The notes under the pieces: generated by a model
What the model saw: only the letters and a program-made list of their open reading frames with translations
Told to the model about the DNA's origin: nothing
The model's database searches: none
Position numbers and translations under genes: made by a program
In this document: positions 1-10,676 of the stretch, piece by piece
Numbering within the stretch: the first letter of the stretch is position 1
Layout of the letters: every line of letters begins with the position of its first letter
NCBI GenBank assembly: GCA_036897485.1
Contig: JAYMTF010001354.1
Location: 1-23,943 of the forward strand
DNA length: 23,943 bases
Source of the DNA: Pelargonium nanum
Taxonomy: Eukaryota > Streptophyta > Magnoliopsida > Geraniales > Geraniaceae
Direction of reading: 5' to 3'

Positions 1-424
1 CAGACACGACATCACTACAGATCGAGATTCGAACCAGATTTTCAGAGTCGAAACAACATGAATTCAAAATCCAATCCACATTTTGACGGCTTGCATACGA
101 CCAATCAATTTTTTTTCGTTAGATTGAACCCGCACATTTTAAGTGCGAAACCCAAAATCTGAAACGAAACTCAAAATCCGAATTGTTAGCTCTAAACAAA
201 TTTAGAGCAACAAAGAATATTAAATAGGATGGTGAAGTTAATTATTTTTTCTTATCAAAAATTTCCCAAGCATTTTCTCTATTCTATCTTCTACCATGTT
301 ATGCTATATAAAAGCATTGTGTACAAGTTTCTATAAAACTTCAATGCATGATAGCCCCAACACAACAGCTCTGTTTCTGCATATAAATGTAATTAACAAG
401 CAGAGGGCACTCACTGTCTCCAAA
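1..424. other. 3' flank of the J-protein gene, no gene seen
   Basis: AT-rich sequence downstream of the J-protein stop codon (TAG at 427-425, minus strand). The part nearest the stop presumably holds the 3' UTR. Positions 120-185 carry short degenerate repeats of an AACCCAAAATC/AACTCAAAATC type, a pattern often seen in decayed plant transposon flanks. I see no open frame or RNA gene that can be supported. Confidence 0.4.
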
Positions 425-3400
425 CTATCTCACACTGTTAGTAGTTTTGGCTTTGTTTAGGTTGGCAATTTCTTCAACAAGCTTCTTTTCATCATCTTTC
501 ACCTGTTTTGGGATTTCAACTTGCACTTTCACCAATTGATCTCCTCTTGTGTTGCGCCTGTTCAGCATTGGTACGCCTTTCTTACTCATCACCAGTACCG
601 TTTCAGGCTGTGTGCCGGCTGGTATTCTCAGATCAACCATTCCATCAATTGTTGGAACCGTCCGTACTGTCCCTAAGATGGCATCAACATATGAGACCTT
701 GCAAGTGTAGAGAATATTTGTATCTTGGCGCTTCAGTACAGGGTCTGGATGAACATCAATATCTACGAAAAGGTCTCCGGGTGATCCTCCACTCCTTCCA
801 GCATTACCTTCTGATCGGACTCTCAACCTACTACCACTGTCAACCCCAGCAGGAACCTTCAGACTGATTTTCTTGAATGTCTTTTCTCGACCATCCCCTC
901 TGCAAGTCTTGCAAGGAGTAGACTTTATCCCGTAGCCTCCGCAACCAGGACAGGTCATTACCTGCTGGAAGATGCCAAATGGTGTATTTGTTGATGAAAG
1001 AACTTGGCCTTGGCCACCACATTTTTTACATCTGGACGGCCTGCTCCCAGGCTTGGCACCCGAGCCTTTGCAGGTTTGGCAGCCATCAAGCCTGCTTATT
1101 TCAATCTCCTTTTCTACTCCAAAAACAGCTTCTTTGAAACTCAGTTTGAGAAAATATATCATGTCTTCACCATCCACACCCACACTCCAGGAGTCTTCAC
1201 CATCTGTATCCACACCCCAGGAGTCTTCACTTCTCATGTTCATGTTGTTAAATAGAGAATCAAATATATCGAATGGACTGTTGAAATTCTGTCATAAGGG
1301 AATGCTTAAATAAGAAAATTGGCACCAACAATTGAAATAGGTGACAAATACAAGAAAAACAAGGCATTTCAGTAGTTTTGTTTCTTTAACAGAAAGTAAC
1401 TAACCCCACTGTCTGTGTAGCTGCCACCTTTAAGCCCATCTTCTCCATATTTGTCATATACAGAACGTTTCTTTTCATCAGACAAAACCTGTACCAAAAC
1501 AAAAATGAATCATCATAACAGCTAATATTGCAAGCCAAAATAGCTATGAAGAAGAAAGATGCCAGCTTTTACAATCTCAGACTTACCTCGTATGCATTGC
1601 TAATCTCCTTGAATTTTTTCTCAGCCCCTGAGTCCCTGATCCAGAGTCCAGAATACATGTCAGCAGTGCATTAGGGTATATCAAATGAACTATGATGATA
1701 ACTAGCATTATATGCGAACAATCAAGTTGCTTCTATGTAAGGGAAAAAAAAAAAACTGCGCATAAAAAAACTAGAGTATCAACAGAGAGTAAAGAGGCTT
1801 CTAGCTCAATCACTTGTTATTTCAGCTGTGAGCTACCTAAGGGTTATAAGGGAGGATCAGGAAGGTCACGCTAATGACTAGTTGAACAAGAAGAAATGTC
1901 AATTTTCTTAGCAGACAAGAGATTATACGACAATTAATATCAGAGGTATTGTATGGGCAAATTTTGGATTCCTCATGAATTTTGGCCTAAGACTACTATG
2001 GAGAGAGAATAAACACAAGGTTGACAACGCTAGAAACCTAATTCCATGTAATATTAACAATATTACCGAATCAATCTCTTTGAATCTCAGATAGAGACAG
2101 TACTGTAGGGAATAAAATATGTGTGAAGATATTACATAAATTCTTATTAATACAAGAATGTATGGGTAGAGAGTAAATACTTCAGTATCAAAACAAACTA
2201 TAGTCAAGCCTCTTATAATTAATACTTATATACATAGATAGAGAGCAAGGAGTCTCAGCCAAATTATTAGTGACGGAGACTCCAGCCAAAACACAAAGGA
2301 GATGGATCCGGGCGGAAGCTCCACGCCCACAAATTCATTGGGACGGATATACGTGTTAATTCATGAGGTGACATCTCCTCATTGGTATCGCTGAAATTCT
2401 TTTTTTTTTTCTCATATAGATATTTAAATTATTAGTTTGATGGAATCAACTTTTTGAGTAATTAACTTCCTCTATTAGTTAACCATTACTAGTTTACATA
2501 GAAGAACTCTTTCATAATGATCTTGTATACTCCTAGATCATATGAAAATAAAGAGGTAACAACATAAATGATTCATATACACCCTAAATATGAACAATCC
2601 CATACAACATGGACCGCAATAATACTTGTAGGCAGACAGCTTAATTATTGAGCATGCAAACAAATTTTTAAAAAATTAATTCAACTTACTTGTTCACATC
2701 AGGATGGTAACTCCTGGCAAGCTTTCGATAAGCTGCAAAATGAAGAAATATAGTTAAAGAATGGTAGCATTACGCTGTATTTTCTGAAATATATCAGAAT
2801 TCTATTTGCTAACCAAAATGAAAACTAAATTCAGGCTGACCAGTTTTTATTTCTGGTTTGCTGGCTTTGATTGATACACCAAGAACCGTATAGTAATCCT
2901 GTATGTAGAACAAAAAGTAGAGAGTTGATTTACAATGTAGTGAAAAAAAGTACAAGGTATATCCCAATCAATTTTATCACAAAGTAAAAGGTACAACAAA
3001 CTTACCCTAGCAGCTCTAACAATGAGGCGGGCTGTCCTTCGACAACTTGATTTTGTTAATAACCCTGTTCTGCGTAATGCATGCTGGGAGTAGAGGGTAA
3101 ATATGCTTGACCTGGGTAAACCCGACGCTCTTATCTTCTCAAAAGTACAGCTACTAGAATAGTATATTGCATACGAAATGTTATTTTCAATTGTCCATAT
3201 GATTCACTTGTACAGAAATTAATTCATAGATTAAAGTCATCAATAACAATATTTAAATTTAAATGTAATAGAACGAGACACTAATCTGTAGCACTATGCT
3301 GAGCATAGCATCACAAACCAACATAACCATAACAGACAAAGAAGCCAAGAGCAAGTCACAATATCACAAACCATCAGAATCACTAAAAAAGCATTTGAAT

Positions 3401-5140
3401 TTCAACAAAAAGCCTTGTTTAGAGGTAGATGTTATTACTTGCAAAATAAGGATATTTCCATTAGTTACAATAGTTAGGTTAACTTATCAACAATCCATGT
3501 ATGGCCAACCTACATATAGCCTTTAGCAAAACTATGTGGGATTCTCCACTCCTTCCCATCCCATCTAGAACCATATTTGTCATTAAGTCTTTCCTTGCCC
3601 TATCTTTATTATTTTTTCAATCTCCCACTTGTATATTTTGCTTTACCTAATTAAATTCTCTCACTCTCTGGTACTGGGTAGGGCTGTTCATGAACAGGGT
3701 CGGACCGGAAAAATTACCCCGGACCGGACCGGATGATATACGTCCGGTCTTTGGTCATAATAGTCTGAAAATCTCGGTCCGGTCCAATCCGGTCCAAAAC
3801 AACAGTAAAACCGGAATGGGACCGATTAGGACCGGAAATCAAATTAAAAAAAACTTTAATTTCTAAATTCTAACCTAACTCTCTCAAGTCTCAATCGACG
3901 ACATTCCACTCTCTTCTAGGGCTCTTCTCTCTGACGTCTCTCCTCTCTCACTCCGCGCCGAGTCGCCGACCTTCCAACCACCGGCGACGTCAATGCCCTC
4001 CGTCGCGCTCTAGGTTTCACTTTCCTCTTCTCTTCCTCCATTTTGTTCTGTTGAGACATTCAAGTTATGTATCTTCAACCTTGTTTCTTAAATTTGTTAG
4101 GTCTAAAGATGATGTCTCTGTGTCATGCATGATTTATCAGTGATATGTGCTATATGTTTTCTGCCTAAGTTTGAATTTGACATGAGAAAAGGGGAAAAAC
4201 AAATTCAAAGCAACTGATCAAAGCTATTCATTAAAAGATGCACTAAATCACATTGTCACATTTGGCCAACGCCTTTGCTGCAATATACATAAAATAAAGA
4301 TCCAATTGTAAAAGTGTAGTCATAAGAACTAGTTATGCAAAGATTCCTGTCCTGAAGTCTTTTACTGGATTCATCCATTAACTTAAGGAAGGAAGGGAAC
4401 TGAACTGCTTAATTAGTTTCACGAGAGGAAGATCAAAGGGATGACAATTACAAACAAACCTAACTTTTGTTTGTTTGTAACACATTAAAAAATCGTCATG
4501 AGAGTGGTTATAAGGCATGATTACTTAAAATGATGGGCTAAATCTTTAAGTACCCTGACTGTCCAAAAATAAAATAAAATTATCCCTTAAAAAGTAGTTA
4601 TTGACTGTATTTAATGAAAAACCTCTTACACATTTCAGAAATTATGGTTTCCCCCTCTAATGAACTCAAAATTAAAAATGACAAAGATAAAAGTAACCTT
4701 AAATCCGACACAAATAAAATATTCTCAAAACAAAGAAAAATTCATTATTTGTATAGTTTTTGTTTGAAAATTTAAAGTGAAATGAAGGGCTAAAATGTCA
4801 TTTCATGAGTTTAAAATTGTTTTCAATCGATTTCTAGGAGGGTAAACCACACTTTTAACCTGTCCAGGTATGTAAACATTTTTTTTTAAAAAAAGTTTAG
4901 GGACTAAAACTTATATTTTTAACAGTTTAGGGACTAAAACATGCCCTTGGGCGTTTTGATGCAAACTAAAGGTTATCAAAATTGCTCGCTTCGAACCATA
5001 ATCATGAAATGAAAGCAATTTATAGATTCTCACCATTGTGGCGATATGCGCGACTTGTTTGTAAGGCAAGGCTTTGGCATAAATTGAGGTTGGATTCCCC
5101 ACTGCGTCACCCATGTACTTCCACTAGGTACAATAGCCAT
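425..5140 (-). CDS. DJA6-like: Plastid type I DnaJ/Hsp40 co-chaperone, DJA5/DJA6-like (7 coding exons)
   Basis: Coding exons in gene order are 5140-5034, 3150-3006, 2898-2841, 2732-2690, 1635-1587, 1488-1405 and 1288-425. All junctions agree in phase and use GT..AG, and the product is about 449 aa. The N-terminus starts [19 protein letters not shown], like the transit peptides of plastid J-proteins. The J-domain spans about residues 84-148, with the HPD motif at 113-115 in a 43-nt exon. Four CxxCxGxG zinc repeats follow, with Cys at about 232/235, 249/252, 275/278 and 288/291, then the substrate-binding C-terminal domains. In Arabidopsis, DJA5 and DJA6 stimulate plastid Hsp70 and supply iron to the SUF Fe-S cluster scaffold through conserved cysteines; sharing that role here is inference. 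The usual Gly-rich G/F linker is mostly replaced by an acidic tandem repeat at residues 183-202. The start is fixed by homology and by an upstream AG acceptor at 5149-5150. Family assignment is near certain; orthology to DJA5/6 rather than DJA4/7 is likely. Confidence 0.93.
1169..1228 (-). repeat. 30-bp coding tandem duplication in the J-protein linker
   Basis: Two adjacent 30-bp units with 25 of 30 identical bases encode [10 protein letters not shown] and [10 protein letters not shown], at residues about 183-202 between the J-domain/NPF segment and the first substrate-binding domain. Confidence 0.9.
1636..2689. other. Long fourth intron of the J-protein gene
   Basis: About 1.05 kb of intron between the HPD exon (2732-2690) and the exon 1635-1587. 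It is AT-rich and contains only random short open frames. A less AT-rich patch at about 2268-2395 (GACGGAGACTCC, GGGCGGAAGCTCC) stands out from its surroundings and could be a fragment of an inserted element, but no termini were recognised. Confidence 0.5.
3678..4020. mobile_element. hAT-like transposon fragment (5' end only) in J-protein intron 1
   Basis: Within the 3151-5033 intron, GGGCTGTTCATGAAC at 3680-3694 leads into dense GGACCGG/CCGGTCC motifs up to about 3835. A CT-rich stretch with GC-rich coding-like composition follows up to about 4010 (CGCCGAGTCGCCGACC, ACCACCGGCGACGTC). This order is familiar from the 5' ends of plant hAT elements that encode BED-finger transposases. No transposase frame, second terminal repeat or clear 8-bp target duplication was found, so at most this is a truncated or solo terminus. 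Strand and exact limits are uncertain. Confidence 0.35.
4021..5033. other. Rest of J-protein intron 1, with small repeats
   Basis: AT-rich intronic sequence. It contains a perfect 12-bp inverted repeat (TTACAAACAAAC at 4448-4459 and its complement at 4469-4480, loop of 9). It also has a 17-bp direct repeat, AGTTTAGGGACTAAAAC, at 4894-4910 and 4924-4940. No gene is visible. Confidence 0.5.
4448..4480. repeat. Perfect 12-bp inverted repeat (hairpin)
   Basis: Left arm TTACAAACAAAC (4448-4459) and right arm GTTTGTTTGTAA (4469-4480) are exact reverse complements separated by 9 bases. The hairpin sits in intron 1 of the J-protein gene, with no other transposon hallmark beside it. It may be chance in AT-rich DNA or the core of a decayed foldback element. 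Confidence 0.6.
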
Positions 5141-5769
5141 CTAATACTCTACACATAGATATCAAAAAAGAATACTATCGTCAAGAAGTTCTCACAAGAG
5201 AGTCTTCAAGTTCAAATGGTATCTCCAAAGAGTAAAAGAAGCAACACTGACACGTTTTAGAGCAAACAGAAATCCACTTGCTCATGACATATTAAGCATA
5301 ATAAGCCTTCTACTCAAATATGAAACATTGGACTAGCTAACACACCTAAATGAGACCATCTAAGAAACAAAAAATAACAGTTATAACAACAAAAAGAAAT
5401 TTCAACTTTCCATTACTACTGACAAATGGTGTTGAGAAGGATAAGAGAACAAAATCAAGCCTTCTTTTCAAAGTCTTGGAACTGTCACCGGAGCCAATTC
5501 AAACGATTCTTGGAGGGTGGCTCTCAAGAGAGCTCCTTTTACAACCCCACAAACAAATATAGCATTTAATAAGCACACATCTTCACAGTTTTCACTAAGC
5601 ACAAGTCCGTTTTCCAGGTTGACATTTTCCCGAGAAAAGAACAGATTTTTTTTACAGAAGCCAGAAAAAATCCCAATACCCACAAAACAAAATCAACATT
5701 AGAGTGAGTATTGTTACCATTTGTAGAAAATTAGGAAGTGGGTCGAGCGTGGTAAAACGGAGGACTCAC

Positions 5770-5890
5770 CTAAAAATCTAGCTCTTGCGGTAGTTTTGTT
5801 CTGGATTTTTGTGGGTCTCCTCTTCTCTCAGCCGCAATTGATTGATTTCTCTGTAGTAGAGAGCTCGAAGCTTGAAAACGGAGCTGGAAA
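5770..5890 (-). other. Probable 5' UTR exon of the J-protein gene
   Basis: On the minus strand, a purine-rich leader runs toward 5770, where TTTTTAG is followed by a strong GTGAGT donor at 5769-5764. The matching acceptor lies at 5150-5149, eight bases upstream of the ATG at 5140, so this would be a leader exon followed by a leader intron of about 620 bp. The transcription start was not determined; the upper limit of about 5890 is a guess. No in-frame coding extension was seen. This arrangement (leader intron just before the transit-peptide ATG) is common in plant nuclear genes. Confidence 0.5.
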
Positions 5891-5899
5891 TGAAAAATC

Positions 5900-6413
5900 A
5901 AGACTGTGACTGAGTGCTCTGCCTCTATCTTTTATCCGCCTATGTTTAGGCTTCAAAAGAAGATGGAGAGAAGGAACTGGAGCTCCTTGTGGACATGTTT
6001 TATGTACTACATTGGATTTTACAGTGATATATTTAATAATATTAAAAAAAGTGATTTTTCATAATTAAGATAAATTCTACACCATTATTTTTCATCAATT
6101 TTAATTCCTTTTTATTCTTATTGAAATGGTTTTTTTCTTCTTCTTCTTCGAAATAGTAGATAAAATAAATATCTTTATTTTGTAGAAAAATCTGTTGTCC
6201 AAGTTACTACAAAATTAGAAACCAACAAAAATAGAAGAAAATCTCAATAAATGATAAAATCAAGAATTTTGGATTGATGATTGTTTCTTTGAGGACCCCA
6301 CTACCTGTACACATCGACACTCTCCGTTTTTAACGCCTCAGGACTCCTCTCTCCTCATCACTGTTCTCGCACCACCACCGCCACTGCCATCTGCGCCGCC
6401 GCTCGCCGCCGCA
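5900..6413. promoter_or_regulatory. Divergent intergenic region between the J-protein and MBD genes
   Basis: The two genes point away from each other, with roughly 0.5 kb between the J-protein leader and the MBD start codon, so this stretch probably carries both promoters. It is AT-rich with a CTT-repeat patch near 6133-6148. From about 6320 it turns into a CT- and then GC-rich leader immediately before the ATG at 6414. I could not identify a convincing TATA box or heat-shock element for either direction. Bidirectional promoter function is inference from layout only. Confidence 0.45.
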
Positions 6414-9400
6414 ATGTTGGCTGTTCAGAACAATCCGCCGCCACCGGGCCTCCAGCTGGACTCCCTCACTCAAATAGACATCAGCACCCTTTCTCAGTCG
6501 GAGCTCCACGCCCTCTCCCTCTGCTCCGCCACCGCCTTCGACCTCCGCAGCACCGACGACGTCGTCAAACCCATAATCGATCGCTCCACCTTCAACGAGA
6601 GCGCTGGCTCCCGCCGCCAGACCTACTCAGGCCCCCGAAAACCCCAATCCCCGGTCCCCCCCCCCGCCGCCGCCACCGGGCACCGCCGCCGAATCGCCGG
6701 CCTCCTTCCCGCGCCTAAGCACCCTCCCATTCCCACTGGAGACACTGAGTACGCGGAGAACAAGTGCATCATCAACTGCCTGAAGCAATTCATCCGGGAA
6801 AACCCTACATTCAGTGAAGCGGATCTGGTGCCGCCGCCGCTGCCTCGGCCGGAGAATCGCGAGGTTGTTTACTACCAGCAGTTGGCGGGCTTTGGAGGAG
6901 AAAATAAGAGGAAGCGAGGAAGGAAGCCGAAGGTGAGGGATAGTGTGGAGGAGAAGCAGGGTTTGGAGATTTTGAACAGAAATGGTGTTGCCGTCGATCT
7001 TGTGGCTCTGGAGAATTCCGAGGATCCGTACGGCGATGAGTTGAGGAGGAGGACGGTGGGGATGGACACGGAAGAGGAGTTGTTGGGGGTTTTGAATGAA
7101 TTGGATGGACAATGGGGAAGTAGGAGGAAAAGGAGGAAGTTTGTGGATGCCTGCAATTTCGGAGATGCATTGCCGGTCGGTTGGAAGCTCTTGCTGGGTC
7201 TCAAGAGGAGAGAAGGCCGTGCCTCCATATACTGTCGCAGATACATTAGGTGATCTTCTTGTTCTATTTTGTTGCTGGCCAGTAACAATAAGTCTTGACA
7301 TTTCGATTACTTTTCTTTGCTAACATTGTTACACTTTTTTCAGGGCTTGGTATAGTTTGTGGCAAATTTTTTGTCTTTGGTTGCCATATATGAGATAAAA
7401 ATCCTGCCATCATGTAGGTTTAGTTTGAATAGTTTGATTTGATGCTATTTTTCCGTCAAATATGGACATTGATTTATATGTCATGGACCTAGCTGTTAGG
7501 ACTGTTACTTTACTTGTTTGCTGCTTGATTCTCTCAATAGTTAACGAGGGAGGAAGACGGTTAAAGGTCTGAGAAGATAGTTCTGAATAACAAAAAGTCC
7601 TTTTGAACCTTTACATGGTTGTCAGAGTGAGGGAGAAGTATATATAGAACTGGGAGCTGATATGTGAAGAAAAACTAGGAACTGGGAGTTAGTTGGTATT
7701 TGAATCTCCTTAATCTAGTTTGTCCTTATAGGCCTGCCATGCTTTGCTTGTTTAGAATGGTACACTTTTCGCACATCTAGAGCATTCTTGTATCCTGCAT
7801 TTCTTCTTGCTCCAGAAAACTTTTTAATCTGAAATTGTTGCAGTCTTGCTGATTTTGAGTGGTAAGTGGACCTGCATTAGGATTATACTATGTTGATGAC
7901 GGGAGGTTAATTGTTGTATTCATCCTTCACTCCTTTCCTATCTTGTATTATATTCTTAAAGTCCGTAATAATTGCTTGCTAATTGTGTAGATACTTAAAT
8001 TTATTCTATCATTATTACCTAGGGATCCTCTTCTTTCTCGCAAAAAATAGATCTTGGGGTCTTTGCTGTTCCATGATTATCTAGTAGCTGCGATGCTCAA
8101 ATTGGAATTATGTTTTACAATCGTGGGGTTTCCCTAAATATGAGTTGAAAATGCGACATCTACTCATCCTTGTGAGGATTGTGTATCAGTTTCTGGCTTA
8201 CAGATACCAGGATAGAAAATTATAACTTCTTTTTGAGTTGGTATAATTTTTCCTTTTCTCATCTTTGCCTTTAAGTTACAAACAGTTAGATAATATCTTT
8301 TTCTATTCTGAATGGAAAGTCTTTCATGACAACTGGACTTGCCATTTTATGTATACCTTTTAGAGCAATCTTTGCTTTAAAATAATATGATTTTTGGGTT
8401 CTTAATTTTTTATTCTTAAGTCTCACTTTTTGGCCCTTATGATCTTTTGTTTGATAATTTCCAGCCCTAGTGGAAAGCAATTTGTGACATGCAAGGAGGC
8501 CTCTTTGTATATGCAGTCTTATTTTGGACGTAATTATACGCACCAGTCAGTTGATCAAAGGGTTAACAATATTCAGCAGGATTACCTAGTGGCTTCTCAG
8601 AGAGTAAGTACTTACTCGAAAAGCTGTGTTTTAATTTAACTTTGTTGAATGAAGCTTATGAAATATGTAACAGCCTACAGGTGTTACCCCCAAGGATGAG
8701 GATCATAGGCATGATATTGTCATATCCAATTCAAGTTTATCACGTCTTCCCACATCTAATGAGGTTGAGAAAGAAGTTAACCTACTGGAGATTGATAATC
8801 TGGCTGAGGTTCAGATACATGATCTTTTTGAATGCCACAAATGCAATGAGACATTTGACGAAAGGGATACTTATTTGCAGCACCTGTTGTCATCTCACCA
8901 GAGGACCACCAGGAGATATAGACTTGGTTCATCTGTTGGTGATGGTGTCATTATTAGAGATGGCAAATACGAATGCCAGTTCTGCCACAAGGTGTTTCTG
9001 GAAAGGCGGCGTTATAATGGTCATGTTGGGATCCATGTAAGGAACTTTGTGCGGAAGGTTGAAGAACCACCTAGTCAGATGACTCTTCAAAAAACAATTG
9101 ATTCACCGAACACAGATGACATGCCCTCGCGAATCTCTAAAATGGATGCATTAATTGAAATTGCTCAGAGTTCTATTCGAGAAACTACAAATGTTGAGGG
9201 ACCAAATTGTGTTTCCATTCCTGATAATGTAAATGCGGTTTCCACTCCTGAAATTCCTATTGGTGACTCTACCCAAGAAATGAAGGTTGATTCTCCTTTT
9301 AGTGAGCCAGATATTGAAGGTAGGATGATCGGCAATACTAGAGGTCAAGAATCATATCAGCAAGATAGAGCGTATAATCTCACTGATGGAGAAGTGCAGA

Positions 9401-10631
9401 AGCTTACTGAAGTTATCAATGTTGTTGATGTTAAAGTAGATTCTTGTTTAAATCTCTCCCTTTCTGCTAAGGAGCTCAACTGTAGCAGGGCTGAAACTCT
9501 TGGTGCAAAAGATGGTCTAGCAATTACCACTGATGAAATTGACAAGTCTTACATTGAGCAAAGAAGTGGTAATAAGAGTGGTGACCCTGACATTAGCTTT
9601 AGCAATGATGGTCAACCAGATAACCATATTGTGAGAGAGAGTATACAACAAATTCCAGAGGAAAATGTAATGCCATGCGAAATTTCTGACTCCTTGATGC
9701 CCCTGGTGCAACCAGTACACTCTATTTCGGTAGGCAATGCAGATTTGGATAAGGTATGAAGGCATTGCTAAGGATATCAATCATGATATATTTCTTTGCT
9801 CTTTATAACTGTTCACCTTAACCTCTTTTTCTTTTTAAAAACACCTAATTTCTTAAATGCTTGCGTAGATATATTTTGCATTTCTTATTTGATAGATTAA
9901 GATGCATCTTTGTATTTGGGTGGCATGCAGTAACACTTTGTATGCGTAAGTGCGTAACCTTCGTAGATAGAGTATACATTATTTGATTGGCTTAATGATA
10001 CATGTTAGAGAAGACTTAAGTAAACATAAGTTTTTGATACATCATTTTCGGCATTATTTCCAGTTGTGACAATTTAGAGTTTCTAATTCATGTTTCCCAC
10101 ATGCTCTCTCTGGTCTCAGAAGGACGTATCACTGCAAGCTTAGAGTTATATTTGTTTAATTATTTGGGTTTGGTATGGAAGTTCTGAAAACCTTTGCATG
10201 TAAGTAGAAACTTTAATTTCTGCTGTCCTATGTATATTTATACTTTTATTCTATAGGTGGCGTTTTGTGACGAAGATGTATGCTGGAGTTTCTAGGAGTT
10301 AAAAGAGCCCTGGTCTCTCTATAAGTATTATGCTAGTTAATAAGTGATTAGATGGTTTCTATCGTAAAGGAAATCAAGTTGTATCTGCGTATCTATTTTT
10401 AAGTGGAGTTGTGGATTACTTATGTCTTTAGAAGAACTTTGATGGTAAACATGATTCTCTAGTAATAATTATGGATACAATGTACAATATGAGGTCAGAA
10501 TTGAACTAAATGGATTTCACCTATCTTGTTTCTCCTCGTGTCCCATTTTTATTGTCAATTCTTTGTATAAAGCACTGAGGGTAAGAGATTGCAATAATCC
10601 CATTCCAGCTAATTAATGTGGATGTGACACT

Positions 10632-10676
<45 letters not shown>

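Noticed and set aside
508..1313. Plus-strand open frames across the last J-protein exon
   Set aside because: Antisense shadows of the zinc-finger and C-terminal domain coding sequence.
4911..5114. Minus-strand frame starting [12 protein letters not shown]
   Set aside because: It overlaps the real first coding exon in the wrong frame; the +1 frame from the ATG at 5140 gives a transit peptide that joins the next exon in phase.
6627..7301. Long minus-strand open frames (up to 224 codons) opposite MBD exon 1
   Set aside because: They lie antisense to a GC-rich exon with clear AT-hook and MBD coding; their translations are low-complexity Pro/Ser with no family character.
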